DNA of 64,000 bases, taken from Xanthomonas sp. DAR 34887 (GTDB lineage: Bacteria > Pseudomonadota > Gammaproteobacteria > Xanthomonadales > Xanthomonadaceae). This document shows, piece by piece, positions 1 through 9,051 of the stretch (positions are counted from its first letter, which is position 1; the number at the start of each line of letters is the position of its first letter). Under the pieces are notes generated by a model, which searched no databases, was not told the DNA's origin, and saw nothing but the letters and a program-made list of their open reading frames with translations. Both the position numbers and the translations under genes were made by a program. The stretch is from the NCBI RefSeq assembly GCF_041245805.1, contig NZ_CP162490.1, positions 4,751,001 through 4,815,000 of the forward strand, in the 5' to 3' direction.

Positions 1-891
1 GCCGATCGCCGCGTAGTACGGCGCGCCGGACGCGCCGTCGCTGTCATTGGCGAACACCACGATGCGCTTGCCGGAGGGCGCCAGGCGGAACTCGAGCAGG
101 ATCTTGCGCTCGCCCGCGCCGCTGCCGCCGTCCTCGTCCCACAGGTAGTGCTGCTCGGCCACGCGCTTGCCACCCTGGTCGCGGTAGCGCGTTTCCTGGC
201 TCAATCCCGGCCCCTCGGCCCGGGCGTCGTCGACCATCTCGCGCTGCAGCAGCGGCTTGCCGTCGCGCACGGTGTAGACCGCGAACTGGTGCCAGCAGCA
301 GCCGTCCTTGGTCATGGTGTGGATCTCGCGCGCCTTCGCGTCCACCTCGAACAGGCCGCAATTGTTCTGCGCCAGTTCGGTGAACTCAGGGCTCGGCGCG
401 AACCCATCGGCGGTGCCGAGGTACACCTGGTACGACGGGCCGTGGTAGCAGCTGTTCTGCCCGTCCATCAGCGCCAGGTCCTTGATCCCGTCGAAATTGA
501 AATCGTCGTAGATCAGCACGCTCTGCTCGCCGTACGGCAGTTCGTGCACGTTGGCCTTGGCCTTGCCGCCCTTGGCGTCGGTATCCAGCACCAGCTCGGG
601 CGAGGCCACCTCGATCAGCGGGGTGGCGTTGCCGCGCGCGAACACGCGCACGATGCCAGGGCGGAACACCTCGTCGTTGTCCTCGATCTCCAGCGTCGCC
701 CGGTAGCGCGTGGAAAAATCCTGCACCGCGTAGGTGCGGCGCGGGCTGTTGGCGAAGGCCTGCGCATCGAAGCCGCCGTCGGCATCCTGCGGCGCGGCCG
801 GCGCCGCGGCCGCCAGCGACAGCACGCCCAGCAGGACGAGCGCGCAACGCCGCACGGCACGCACGGGGAGAGGCGCAGGGAACGATCGCAT
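1..891 (-). CDS. Secreted XAC2610-like protein, 3' end outside window
   Basis: The reading frame opens at an ATG at 891 and runs off the left edge with no stop, so the C-terminus is missing. The N-terminus (about residues 1-35) is a signal peptide with a basic start, a Leu/Ala-rich core and an AAPAAPQ cleavage-like region. The mature part has a FDGIKDLALMDG segment near residue 145, which looks like the Asp-rich loop of FG-GAP/EF-hand-like repeats, and several scattered Cys. These features match the XAC2610-related family of Xanthomonas secreted proteins, whose function is unknown to me. Frames on the other strand here are Arg-rich and lack domains. Family assignment is moderate; the coding frame is solid. 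Confidence 0.75.
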   Translation of the reverse strand, partial: MRSFPAPLPVRAVRRCALVLLGVLSLAAAAPAAPQDADGGFDAQAFANSPRRTYAVQDFSTRYRATLEIEDNDEVFRPGIVRVFARGNATPLIEVASPELVLDTDAKGGKAKANVHELPYGEQSVLIYDDFNFDGIKDLALMDGQNSCYHGPSYQVYLGTADGFAPSPEFTELAQNNCGLFEVDAKAREIHTMTKDGCCWHQFAVYTVRDGKPLLQREMVDDARAEGPGLSQETRYRDQGGKRVAEQHYLWDEDGGSGAGERKILLEFRLAPSGKRIVVFANDSDGASGAPYYAAIG

Positions 892-1094
892 GGCAGGTCC
901 TGAAATCGGCACGCCGTGCCGGAGCGGCGGATTCTAGAACAGCCCGCCCAGCGGCCGCATGCCCGATATGCCCCCTGCGCGTTCCGGCGGCGCGGCCGAC
1001 CGGCGCCAGCGGCCGCGGATTCACCGCGCGACGACCCGGCCCCGGCCACACTGGCCGCCATACCCCTGCCACCCGCCACTCCCGGAGCCCCACC

Positions 1095-2786
1095 TTGAGC
1101 GCGACGCCCGACGCAGCGGAGACCACCCAGGTAGTCGGCGGCCTCAGCCGCCGCACCCAGATCCTGCGCCTGCTGCTGCGCTACCGCAGCTCCGGGGTGT
1201 TCTCCGGCATGGACATGGAAGCCGCCGACGGCGTGCACGAATTGCCGCCGGAAGGCACGCCCGAGCAGTTCGTCACCGACCTGGAAGCGCTGGGCCCGAC
1301 CTTCGTCAAGCTCGGGCAGATGCTGTCCACGCGTCCGGACGTGGTGCCGCCGGAGTTCGCCACCGCGCTGGAGCGGATGCAGGAAAACACCGCGCCGATT
1401 CCGGTGGAACGCATCCGCGAGATCGTCGAGGCCGAACTCGGCGTGGCGGTCAACAAGGCCTTCTCCGCATTCGACGACACCCCCCTGGGCACCGCCTCGC
1501 TGGCGCAGGTGCATCGCGCCGCGCTGCGCGACGGCACGCCGGTGGCGATCAAGGTGCAGAAGCCGGAGGTGGCCGCGCAGGTGCGCTCGGACCTGGAGGT
1601 GCTGAAGAGTTTCGCCAGCGCCGCCGACAAACTGACCGGGCTGGGCCGGCGCATCCGCTTCGCCGACTGGCTGGCCGAGTTCGGCAAGGCGCTGCTGGCC
1701 GAGCTGAACTACGAAGCCGAGGCGGAGAACCTGGCGCGTTTCGGCGATCACCTCAAGCCGTTCCCGCAACTGTGGGTGCCGCAGCCGATCTGGGACCTGA
1801 GCAGCCGCAAGGTGCTGACCATGCAGCTGGCCGAAGGCGTGCGCGTGGACAAGATCTCCGGGCTGCGCCGCACCGAACAGCCGATGGACGACCTGGCCGC
1901 GGCGCTGGTGCGCGGCTATCTGGACCAGATGTTCGTGCACGGCGAGATCCATGCCGATCCGCATCCGGGCAACCTGCGCGTGCTCGGCGACGGGCGCCTG
2001 GCGATCTTCGACCTGGGCATGGTCGCGCACGTGCCGCCGAAGCTGCGCGAGCGCCTGCTCAAGCTGCTGTTCGCCGCGGTCGATGGCCGCGGCGAGGAGG
2101 TGGCCGAGGAAACCATCGCGCTGAGCACGCGCCTGGAGGATTTCGACGAAGACCGCTACCAGCGCGAGACCGGGCAGATGATCGCGCGCTACGCCGCGCA
2201 CGACGCCACCTCCGAAGGCCGTGTGGTGCTGGACCTGGTGCGCATCGCCACCGCCTACGGGCTGCGCACGCCGCCGGAACTGAGCCTGCTCGGCAAGACC
2301 CTGCTGAACCTGGAAGCGGTGTGCCGCGCGCTGTCGCCGCACCTGGACACGCGCAGCGTGGTCGAGGACCAGCTGCAGCACGTGATGCGCGCGCGACTGA
2401 AGAAATCGCTGTCGGCGGCCAACCTGGCCAGCGAGGCGATGGAGATGCAGGCGCTGCTGCGCGAGGGTCCGCGCAAGCTGTCGGACATCCTGACCCTGGC
2501 TGCGGAAAACCGCCTGCAGGTGCGCGTGGCCGGGCTGGAAGAATCGCGGCTGATGGAAAGCCTGCAGAAGATCGCCAACCGGGTCGCCGCCGGCATCGTC
2601 ACCGCCGCGCTGATCCTGGCCTCCACGCAGATGATGCGCATCGATACCGGCGCCAAGCTGTTCGGCTATCCGGCCATCGCAATGGTGCTGTTCCTGCTCG
2701 GCGTGGTGCTGGGGCTGGGCATCGTCGCCAGCGCGGTGCTGTTCGACCGGCGCGCGCACGCGCGCGAAGAGCGCGGGCGGCGCTAG
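1095..2786 (+). CDS. ABC1/AarF/UbiB family atypical kinase
   Basis: This is a 563-residue UbiB-family protein, an atypical kinase/ATPase usually tied to ubiquinone (isoprenoid lipid) metabolism at the inner membrane. Visible motifs are the KxGQ motif (FVKLGQMLSTRPD, residues 70-82), the Ala-rich loop GTASLAQVH (132-140), the ATP-site Lys153 in VAIKVQ, the catalytic-loop-like HADPHPGN (286-293) and a DLG metal motif (306-308). Two hydrophobic helices close the protein (about 495-517 and 523-551), as is typical. The start is a TTG at 1095. The next ATG (1209) would remove conserved N-terminal sequence, so TTG is preferred. It is monocistronic. Whether it is the ubiquinone-biosynthesis UbiB or a paralogue cannot be decided here. 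Confidence 0.9.
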   Translation: MSATPDAAETTQVVGGLSRRTQILRLLLRYRSSGVFSGMDMEAADGVHELPPEGTPEQFVTDLEALGPTFVKLGQMLSTRPDVVPPEFATALERMQENTAPIPVERIREIVEAELGVAVNKAFSAFDDTPLGTASLAQVHRAALRDGTPVAIKVQKPEVAAQVRSDLEVLKSFASAADKLTGLGRRIRFADWLAEFGKALLAELNYEAEAENLARFGDHLKPFPQLWVPQPIWDLSSRKVLTMQLAEGVRVDKISGLRRTEQPMDDLAAALVRGYLDQMFVHGEIHADPHPGNLRVLGDGRLAIFDLGMVAHVPPKLRERLLKLLFAAVDGRGEEVAEETIALSTRLEDFDEDRYQRETGQMIARYAAHDATSEGRVVLDLVRIATAYGLRTPPELSLLGKTLLNLEAVCRALSPHLDTRSVVEDQLQHVMRARLKKSLSAANLASEAMEMQALLREGPRKLSDILTLAAENRLQVRVAGLEESRLMESLQKIANRVAAGIVTAALILASTQMMRIDTGAKLFGYPAIAMVLFLLGVVLGLGIVASAVLFDRRAHAREERGRR

Positions 2787-2890
2787 GCCGCCTCGCCGAT
2801 GCCCGGCCAGGTCGCGCCGGGTTTTCGGGTCGCCGCCGGTACGGCTTGTCGCCTGACATCGGCGATCACGGCGGATGGCAAGCACGACCC

Positions 2891-2920
2891 GCGGCGGCGC
2901 ATTCGCGCGCGCGCCGCCGC
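2891..2920. other. Perfect GC stem-loop between UbiB-family and oxygenase genes
   Basis: Ten-base arms GCGGCGGCGC and GCGCCGCCGC flank a 10-nt loop in the 340-bp gap 2787-3126. There is no T-tract, so it is not a clear intrinsic terminator. A degenerate copy of the dispersed repeat (GGAGCGGTTTCGACCGCGAC) lies at about 3061-3081. Nothing else is recognisable in this gap. Confidence 0.4.
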
Positions 2921-3126
2921 ATGACGCCTCGGGCATGGGCGAGCGGTTCGCTTCCTTTCTGCTTGCCGCCTCCGCGGGCAGCCCGGGCGCGATCTGCACG
3001 CGGCTGGCTGACACACGCCGCCGGAACGGTGCCGCTAGACTGATGCCTGGCGCCCACTGCCGGAGCGGTTTCGACCGCGACGAGCGTTGCGGCTTCGCGT
3101 GGATCAGTGAGTAGCTAGCAGAAACC

Positions 3127-3789
3127 ATGTCCCTTCACCCGCAACGCGTTGTTCCCGAGCAGATCGAGATCCACCGGTTGTTTGCCACGCCCCTGGCGCA
3201 GATCGCGTATCCGGCGGCCGATCGTCTCAATGCAGTGCTGAAAGAAGAAATCGCTCGCAACATGGCCGAAAACCCGGCCGGCGTGCGCCACAGCAATGCG
3301 GGGGGATGGCAGTCCAGTGCGGATTTCAACGCATGGGGCGGCGACGGCGCCACGGCGCTGACCGCGTACGCCAAAGAAATGGCCTACGCCTTGACCGCGG
3401 TCTACCACCCCGAGCACGGCCTGGTCGTGCCCGAGTTCGAGTGGAAGATCAACGCCTGGGCGAACGTCAGCAACGCCGGCGATTCGAATGCGCAACACGC
3501 GCATCCCGGCGCGTTCTGGTCGGGTGTCTACTGGGTGGACGACGGTCGCGACGATGGCCAGGAAGCCGGCGGCGAACTGCAGTTCCTCGATCCGAGAGGG
3601 GTCATGCCCTCGCTCTACAATCCGGAACTCAAGATCCGCATCGCAGGCTGCCTGAGCGCGGGGTTGACCACCTCCATCGCGCCCGAGAGCGGCACGCTGG
3701 TCATGTTCCCGGCCTGGCTGCTGCACTCGGTCAGCGTGTTCACCGGTTCGCGGCCGCGCATCTCCGTCGCGTTCAACTTCAGCGCCTGA
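3127..3789 (+). CDS. TIGR02466-type 2OG-Fe(II) oxygenase
   Basis: This 220-residue protein matches the putative 2-oxoglutarate/Fe(II) oxygenase family TIGR02466, whose substrate is unknown. The double-stranded beta-helix signature is present: His126 in AQHAHPGAFWSGVYW, an acidic segment LQFLDPR (Asp155), distal His200 in WLLHSV and the 2OG-binding Arg211 in RPRISVAFN. There is no signal peptide, so it is probably cytosolic. The gene stands alone; the next gene is convergent, ending 36 bp beyond its stop. The family is clear and the reaction is not. Confidence 0.88.
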   Translation: MSLHPQRVVPEQIEIHRLFATPLAQIAYPAADRLNAVLKEEIARNMAENPAGVRHSNAGGWQSSADFNAWGGDGATALTAYAKEMAYALTAVYHPEHGLVVPEFEWKINAWANVSNAGDSNAQHAHPGAFWSGVYWVDDGRDDGQEAGGELQFLDPRGVMPSLYNPELKIRIAGCLSAGLTTSIAPESGTLVMFPAWLLHSVSVFTGSRPRISVAFNFSA

Positions 3790-3824
3790 GCGAACGCGCC
3801 CGCTAAAACCGCCACGCCCCGCGC

Positions 3825-6266
3825 TTACGGCTCCTTGCGCAGCAGCCGCACTTCCTGCGGCGATTCCAGCGCGATGCCCTCTTCGGCCAGGCGCTGCAGC
3901 AGGCTGAAGAACAGATCGCTGCGGATGCCGTAGACCAGCCGCGGACTGCCGACGTAGGCGAAGCTGTTGAGGGTGACGTGGCCGCTGGCGATGGAATCGA
4001 TGAACACCGACGGCGCCGGATCCTCCAGCACGCCCGGATGCGCGGCATACAGTTCCAGCAGCAGCGTCCGCAGCTTGGCCACGTCGGTGCCCAGCGACAC
4101 CGCGAACTGGATCTGCACCCGGCCCAGCGGCCCGGCCAGGGTCATGTTGCGCAGGGTCTTGGTGATCAGTTCGGAGTTGGGCACGATCAGCGTGGAGCGG
4201 TCGCCGACCTGGATCTCGGTGGAACGCACGCTGATCTTGCGCACGTCGCCTTCCTGGTCGCCGAGCTTGACCCAGTCGCCGATCTTGACCGGACGCTCGG
4301 CCAACAGGATCAGCCCGGACACGAAGTTCTGGATGATCGACTGCAGGCCGAAGCCGATGCCCACCGACAGCGCGCTGACCACCAATGCGATCTGCGCCAC
4401 CTCGATTCCCGACGCCGCCAGCGCGCACAGCGCGGCCAGCAGGATGCCGACATAGCGGGCCACGGTGCTGACCGAATTGCGCGAACCGTCGTCCAGTTCG
4501 GTCTTGGGCAGGTAGGTCTGGGTCAGCCAGCCATGCATGTACTGCATCGCCAGCATGCCCAGGCCCAGCACCAGCAGCGCGCGCAGCACCGCGCCCGGAT
4601 ACAGGTGGCCCTTGCCGATCGGAATGCCCTGCGACAGCAGCGAGAACCAGTCGGTGAACGTCGACACGTTGGTGCCGAACGGCATCAGCACCGCGCCCAG
4701 GCCGATCAGCAGCAGCGCCACCCGTACCAGCGCCGAGGTCAGCACCCCGGCCTGCTCCAGGCGGCTGGCGCGCACCCCGAACGCGCCGTTGGCGGCGCGA
4801 CCGAGACGGCCTTCGCTGGCGAACAGCCACAGCGCGAAATCGTCGGCGAAGGTCATCAGCAGGCGGACCGCGCCGACGATCATGGTGATCCAGATGATCT
4901 GCCGGGTAATGAACAGGCCCAGGGACAAATAGCCCAGCAGCGAGGCCAGCAGCGCCACCACCACCGCCACCCGCACCAGCATCCCGACCAGCGCCAGCGC
5001 GCCACCGTGCTGCCCCGCCGGCGGCGGCTGGCCGTTTTCCAGCGCCTGCGCCGCGGCCTCGGCGTACTGGCGCCGGCGCAGCCGCGACAGGCTGGTCAGG
5101 ATCGCCAGGATCAGCACCGCGTAGGCCAGCGCGATCACGCCATCGGCGGCCACCGTGGCCGATTCGCTGGTATGGCTGGCGCGGTTGATGACCAGCAGCA
5201 TGCTGCTGACCCAGGCCAGCGTCGCGGTGGCCCAGGTGTACTTGCGCAGGCGCCGCGCGGTGGCGTCGTCGATCGGGAACAGCCGCCACGACGGCTGGCT
5301 CGGCAGCAGCACGCTGGCGCCCAGCGAGCCCATGAACGCGGCGGCGAAGCTGTACACGACGAAGCCGCGCAGCACGCTCTCCAGCGCGGTCGGCACCGCA
5401 TCGATGCTGCGCAGGGTCTCGGCCAGCACCAACGCGGCAAAGCCGGGGGTCAGCGTGCCCAGCAGCAGGAACCAGATCGCCAGGCCGGAGCGGCGCAGGC
5501 GGCTGCCCGGCGCGCGCGACATCGCGTAGCGCTTGCCCAGCCAGCGCAGCAGGTAGCGCAGCGGGAACAGCAGCACGAACGCGATGCTCAGGCCGATGCC
5601 GAGCGCACCGCTGCCGTTTTCGGCGATGGCGTCGTTCAGCGCCTTTGCGGCCAGTTGGTACAGGGCCAGCAGGCGATCGCGGTCGGCGGGGAAATCGCTG
5701 GCGATCTGCCGCCACAGCGACGGCGACAACGGCGAGGCCGAACGCAGCGACAGCTCCTGGCTGAAGTGCTCGGCCTGCACGTTTTCGATCTGCTCGCCGA
5801 GCTGCTTGGCCTCCACCGCCAGCAGCTTGCCGCGCTTGATTCCCGAATCCAGCGGCGCGCGCTGTTTGGCCAGGTCCTTGCGCTGCGCGGCGATGTCCTT
5901 GGCCTCGCCGTCGGCGGCCGGGCCGAGCTGCTGCAGCCGCGCATCGACCTGGGCCAGCTGCGGGGTCAATGCCGCGACCGCGGCCTCGGCATCGCGCTGC
6001 GCATCGGCCACCTGGCCGACCAGCTTGCGCAGCGACTCCTGGTCGTCGGCGTTGTCCACGCTGCGCCGCGCGTCCTGCAAGGTCTGCTCGGCGCCACTCA
6101 GCAAGGCCTGCGGATCGGGCGCCTGCGGCTCGTCCTGCGGCTGCGCGCCTGCCGCCGCGCTCAGGCACAGCAACAGCAGCAACAGCGAACGGCGCAACAA
6201 CGGCAACAGCACGGCGGAACGGGAAGGCAGGCGCACGCGGGGACCGGCAAGGGAAGCGCGGACCAC
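3825..6266 (-). CDS. MscS-family mechanosensitive channel with DUF3772 domain
   Basis: This 813-residue inner-membrane protein has a signal sequence (about residues 15-42, Leu-rich, ending AAAGAQ). A coiled-coil-prone periplasmic region with a DUF3772-type segment follows (about 45-210). Multiple transmembrane helices (about 240-640) lead to the MscS pore/beta domain: SVGIGFGLQSIIQNFVSGLILL, then RPVKIGDWVKLGDQEGDV and PNSELITKTLRN. This is the MscK/MscM-like large subtype that releases solutes on hypo-osmotic shock. The stop is 36 bp from the convergent oxygenase stop, with no obvious terminator between them. Confidence 0.93.
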   Translation of the reverse strand: MVRASLAGPRVRLPSRSAVLLPLLRRSLLLLLLCLSAAAGAQPQDEPQAPDPQALLSGAEQTLQDARRSVDNADDQESLRKLVGQVADAQRDAEAAVAALTPQLAQVDARLQQLGPAADGEAKDIAAQRKDLAKQRAPLDSGIKRGKLLAVEAKQLGEQIENVQAEHFSQELSLRSASPLSPSLWRQIASDFPADRDRLLALYQLAAKALNDAIAENGSGALGIGLSIAFVLLFPLRYLLRWLGKRYAMSRAPGSRLRRSGLAIWFLLLGTLTPGFAALVLAETLRSIDAVPTALESVLRGFVVYSFAAAFMGSLGASVLLPSQPSWRLFPIDDATARRLRKYTWATATLAWVSSMLLVINRASHTSESATVAADGVIALAYAVLILAILTSLSRLRRRQYAEAAAQALENGQPPPAGQHGGALALVGMLVRVAVVVALLASLLGYLSLGLFITRQIIWITMIVGAVRLLMTFADDFALWLFASEGRLGRAANGAFGVRASRLEQAGVLTSALVRVALLLIGLGAVLMPFGTNVSTFTDWFSLLSQGIPIGKGHLYPGAVLRALLVLGLGMLAMQYMHGWLTQTYLPKTELDDGSRNSVSTVARYVGILLAALCALAASGIEVAQIALVVSALSVGIGFGLQSIIQNFVSGLILLAERPVKIGDWVKLGDQEGDVRKISVRSTEIQVGDRSTLIVPNSELITKTLRNMTLAGPLGRVQIQFAVSLGTDVAKLRTLLLELYAAHPGVLEDPAPSVFIDSIASGHVTLNSFAYVGSPRLVYGIRSDLFFSLLQRLAEEGIALESPQEVRLLRKEP

Positions 6267-6331
6267 CGCGCGTGCGGCGCAATATACGGCGTGGTGCTTG
6301 AACGGGGCCAGCGGCGTGCAACCGGTGGGTG

Positions 6332-6396
6332 CCTGTCGCGGCTGAAGCCGCTCCCACAGGTGCGCTCTTTGTAGGAGCGGCTTCAGCCGCGACAGG
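6332..6396. repeat. Inverted pair of dispersed palindromic repeat
   Basis: A left-facing unit (CCTGTCGCGGCTGAAGCCGC...) at 6332-6360 and a right-facing unit (TGTAGGAGCGGCTTCAGCCG...) at 6370-6396 form a BIME-like inverted pair. It ends 3 bp before the stop of the quinone oxidoreductase gene, so it would fold at the 3' end of that mRNA. Confidence 0.9.
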
Positions 6397-6399
6397 ATC

Positions 6400-7431
6400 T
6401 CATCGCCCCGACCCAGCCTCGGTCAGCAGCACGATCTTGCCGATATGCGCGCTGGATTCCATCCGCGCATGCGCCTGCGCCGCCTCGGCCAGCGCGAAGC
6501 AACGATCCAGCTGCGGCTTGATCCGGCCCTGTTCGAGCAGCGGCCAGACCTGCTGCTCCAGCTCGCGCGCGATCGCCGCCTTCTCCATCACCGAGCGCGC
6601 GCGCAGGGTCGAGCCGGTATGGGTCAGGCGCTTGGCCAGCAGCGGCATCAGGTCCAGCTCGCGGACCTTGCCGTGCTGGACGCCGATCTGCACGATGCGC
6701 CCGTCCAGCGCCGCGGCCTGGTAGTTGCGCGGCAGGTAGTCGCCGCCGAGCAGGTCCACGATCACGTCGGCGCCGCGGCCACCGGTCAGGCGCTGGGTCT
6801 CGGCGACGAAGTCCTCGTCGCGGTACAGGATCGCCGCCTGCGCGCCCAGCGCCAGGCTGGCGGCGCGCTTGTCGGCCGAACCGACGGTGCTGATCACCCG
6901 CGCGCCGAACGCACTGCCCAGCAAGGTGGCGACGCTGCCGATGCCGGAGGTGCCGCCGTGCACCAGCAGGGTCTCGCCGGCCTGCAGGCGGCCGCGCTGG
7001 AATACGTTGGCCCACACGGTGAAGAAGGTCTCCGGCAGCGCCGCGGCCTCGGCCAGGCTCAGCGGCGCCGGCACCGGCAGTGCGTTGCGTTCGTGCACCA
7101 CCGCGTATTCGGCGTAGCCGCCGCCGGCGACCAGCGCGCACACCGCGTCGCCGAGCCGATAGCGCTCCACGCCCTCGCCCAGCGCCACCACCTCGCCGGC
7201 GAACTCCAGCCCCGGCAGCGGCGACGCGCCGGGCGGCGGCGGATAGCTGCCTTGGCGCTGCAGCACGTCCGGGCGGTTGACCCCGGCTGCGGCCACCCGC
7301 ACCAGCAGTTCGCCGCGGCCCGGATGCGGCAGCGGCAGGCGCACCGGCACCAGCACCTCGGGCTCGCCGGGGTGGCGGATCTCGATCGCGGTCATCGAAT
7401 CGGGGAGCGCAGCGGCGGGCGTCGGGGACAT
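6400..7431 (-). CDS. NAD(P)H:quinone oxidoreductase, PIG3/Qor type (MDR family)
   Basis: This 343-residue zinc-independent medium-chain dehydrogenase/reductase resembles TIGR02824/PIG3 quinone oxidoreductases, which reduce quinones with NADPH. The N-terminal GroES-like fold shows AAGVNRPDVLQRQGSYPPPPG and LPGLEFAGEVVALG. The nucleotide fold has LLVHGGTSGIGSVATLLG. Catalytic-zinc Cys/His ligands are absent, as expected. An internal ATG at 7395 (MTAIEIRH) is an alternative start that matches the usual family N-terminus. The gene is flanked on both sides by inverted repeat pairs and appears monocistronic. Confidence 0.9.
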   Translation of the reverse strand: MSPTPAAALPDSMTAIEIRHPGEPEVLVPVRLPLPHPGRGELLVRVAAAGVNRPDVLQRQGSYPPPPGASPLPGLEFAGEVVALGEGVERYRLGDAVCALVAGGGYAEYAVVHERNALPVPAPLSLAEAAALPETFFTVWANVFQRGRLQAGETLLVHGGTSGIGSVATLLGSAFGARVISTVGSADKRAASLALGAQAAILYRDEDFVAETQRLTGGRGADVIVDLLGGDYLPRNYQAAALDGRIVQIGVQHGKVRELDLMPLLAKRLTHTGSTLRARSVMEKAAIARELEQQVWPLLEQGRIKPQLDRCFALAEAAQAHARMESSAHIGKIVLLTEAGSGR

Positions 7432-7590
7432 GGCGGGGACCTGGGCAAGGACGGCGCCACGCCAAACGGGCGCGCAGCGCGGGAACCGCGATGATCGGCC
7501 TTCGCCGCGTTGCGGTCCGTGACGGCGCGCGCAGGGTTTCCTTCAGACCAGACATGGCCTACTCGGAAATTGCAGAGAGACCGCACGTCC

Positions 7591-7664
7591 CCTGTAGGAG
7601 CGGCTTCAGCCGCGACATGTCCCATCCGGAGAGTGCCTGTCGCGGCTGAAGCCGCTCCTACAGG
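7591..7664. repeat. Inverted pair of dispersed palindromic repeat
   Basis: CCTGTAGGAGCGGCTTCAGC... (7591-7617) faces CCTGTCGCGGCTGAAGCCGC... (7636-7664). The pair lies 27 bp downstream of the phosphatase stop. The rest of the gap 7432-7691 holds nothing else recognisable. Confidence 0.9.
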
Positions 7665-7691
7665 GTGCGCGGCGCGGTGGGGCGCTCCGCG

Positions 7692-9041
7692 CTACTCGCC
7701 GGCCACCGCCGCCTGCACCGGCCAGGCGCTCAACGCCGGCACGTCGGGCTGCACCTGCTGCGCGTCCAGCCGCGCCTGCAGCGCCGGCAAGGCGACCGCC
7801 AACGGACAGCGCAATCGGCTGCCGCAGCCCGGCAGCGGCCAGCGCCGCTCGCGCAGCCGGCTGCCGTCGAAGCGGTTGTCGCGCAGCGCCTGCAAGGTCG
7901 GCACCACGCTGCGCAGTTGCAGATAGTCGCGGCCGCCCTGCCGCACCAGCTCCAGCAGCAGCGCGCCGCCCGGCGGATAGGCGTCGGGCTGGCCGCGCAC
8001 CGGGCCGGGCACGGCGAGCAGGCCGGCCAGATGCGCCAGGTTGGTGTCGTGGCCGAGCAGCAGCAGCGCGCGGGTGTGCGCCGGGGCCAGCGACGCCACC
8101 GCCGGGGTCTGCCCGGCCGCAGCCTGCAGCGTCGCCAGCAGGTGCGCGAGCAGGTTGGAGCCGCCTGCGCGCGCCGCCGGCAGGGCGCGCTTGCTGTGGT
8201 CGAAGGAGGCGTTGTGCAGCCCGATCAGGCGTTGCAAGGCCTTCGCATCGGCGCGGCCCCACGCCACCTGCGCCGGCGGCAGGCCCTGCGCGTATTCCAG
8301 CATCAGGTTCTCGGCCAGGCTGCCGGCGGTCTTCAGCACCTTCGCGGCCTGCGCGGGATCGTCCAGCCGCTGCGGATCGTCCAGGCGCGGCGTGTCCTGG
8401 CCAGGCGCTTGCGCGGCGCAGGCCGCACCCCGGCAACCGGACAGGACCCGCTGCAGCGCACGCAAGCGCGACCGCACGGCCGCATCCGGATGCAGCGGCG
8501 CGGCCACTACGTCGTCGTCCTTGTCGTCGTTCTTGTCCTTGCCGGCCGCGTAATGGAACAGCGGATTGTTCTGTTCGGCCGGCAGCGCCAGGTACTGGGC
8601 GTGGCAGCCCGGTTGCAGGCCTTCGCCGAAGGCCGCGGCGCTGGCGTGGTTGCGCGGCGTGCTGTCGGCGATCACCACCAACTGCGCGCCAGCGCAGTCG
8701 GGCGCCAGCACGCCGTCGGCCAGCCAGCGCTGCCGGTAGCGCGCGCCCAGCGCCTGCATCCCCGCCGCACCGTGCGCAGTGAGCATGCCCGGCGCCACCG
8801 GCCATTGCGGCCACGGCTGCGCCGCGTACTTGGCCAGCGCTTGCGGATCCTGGGTCGGCGCGCGCACGCCGTGGCGCATCACCACGATGCTCAGGCGCAC
8901 TTGCGCTGGAGCGGTCGCGCTGGAGCCTGCCACGGCCGCGGCCGGCAATGCCGCCGCGGCCAGCAGCATCAGCGCCGCCACGCGATGCAGGTAGCGGCGC
9001 ACACGCATCGCGGCGATGGGCGCTTCGATGGAGAGGGGCAT
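7692..9041 (-). CDS. Histidine acid phosphatase (phytase/glucose-1-phosphatase type)
   Basis: This is a 449-residue periplasmic phosphomonoesterase. The catalytic RHGVRAP motif is at residues 56-62 after a signal peptide (basic RVRRYLHR, then a Leu/Ala core, about residues 13-40). The distal proton-donor motif appears as LLLLGHDTNLA, i.e. the HD pair of branch-2 histidine phosphatases such as AppA, Agp and phytases. There are several Cys (PDCAG, PGCHA, GCRGAAC), consistent with periplasmic disulfides. It starts 10 bp after the TonB receptor stop, so it is co-transcribed with it. That pairing suggests hydrolysis of an organophosphate (phytate is a candidate) whose import is sensed by the receptor. 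The substrate is inference. Confidence 0.88.
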   Translation of the reverse strand: MPLSIEAPIAAMRVRRYLHRVAALMLLAAAALPAAAVAGSSATAPAQVRLSIVVMRHGVRAPTQDPQALAKYAAQPWPQWPVAPGMLTAHGAAGMQALGARYRQRWLADGVLAPDCAGAQLVVIADSTPRNHASAAAFGEGLQPGCHAQYLALPAEQNNPLFHYAAGKDKNDDKDDDVVAAPLHPDAAVRSRLRALQRVLSGCRGAACAAQAPGQDTPRLDDPQRLDDPAQAAKVLKTAGSLAENLMLEYAQGLPPAQVAWGRADAKALQRLIGLHNASFDHSKRALPAARAGGSNLLAHLLATLQAAAGQTPAVASLAPAHTRALLLLGHDTNLAHLAGLLAVPGPVRGQPDAYPPGGALLLELVRQGGRDYLQLRSVVPTLQALRDNRFDGSRLRERRWPLPGCGSRLRCPLAVALPALQARLDAQQVQPDVPALSAWPVQAAVAGE

Positions 9042-9051
9042 GAGACCGGCC

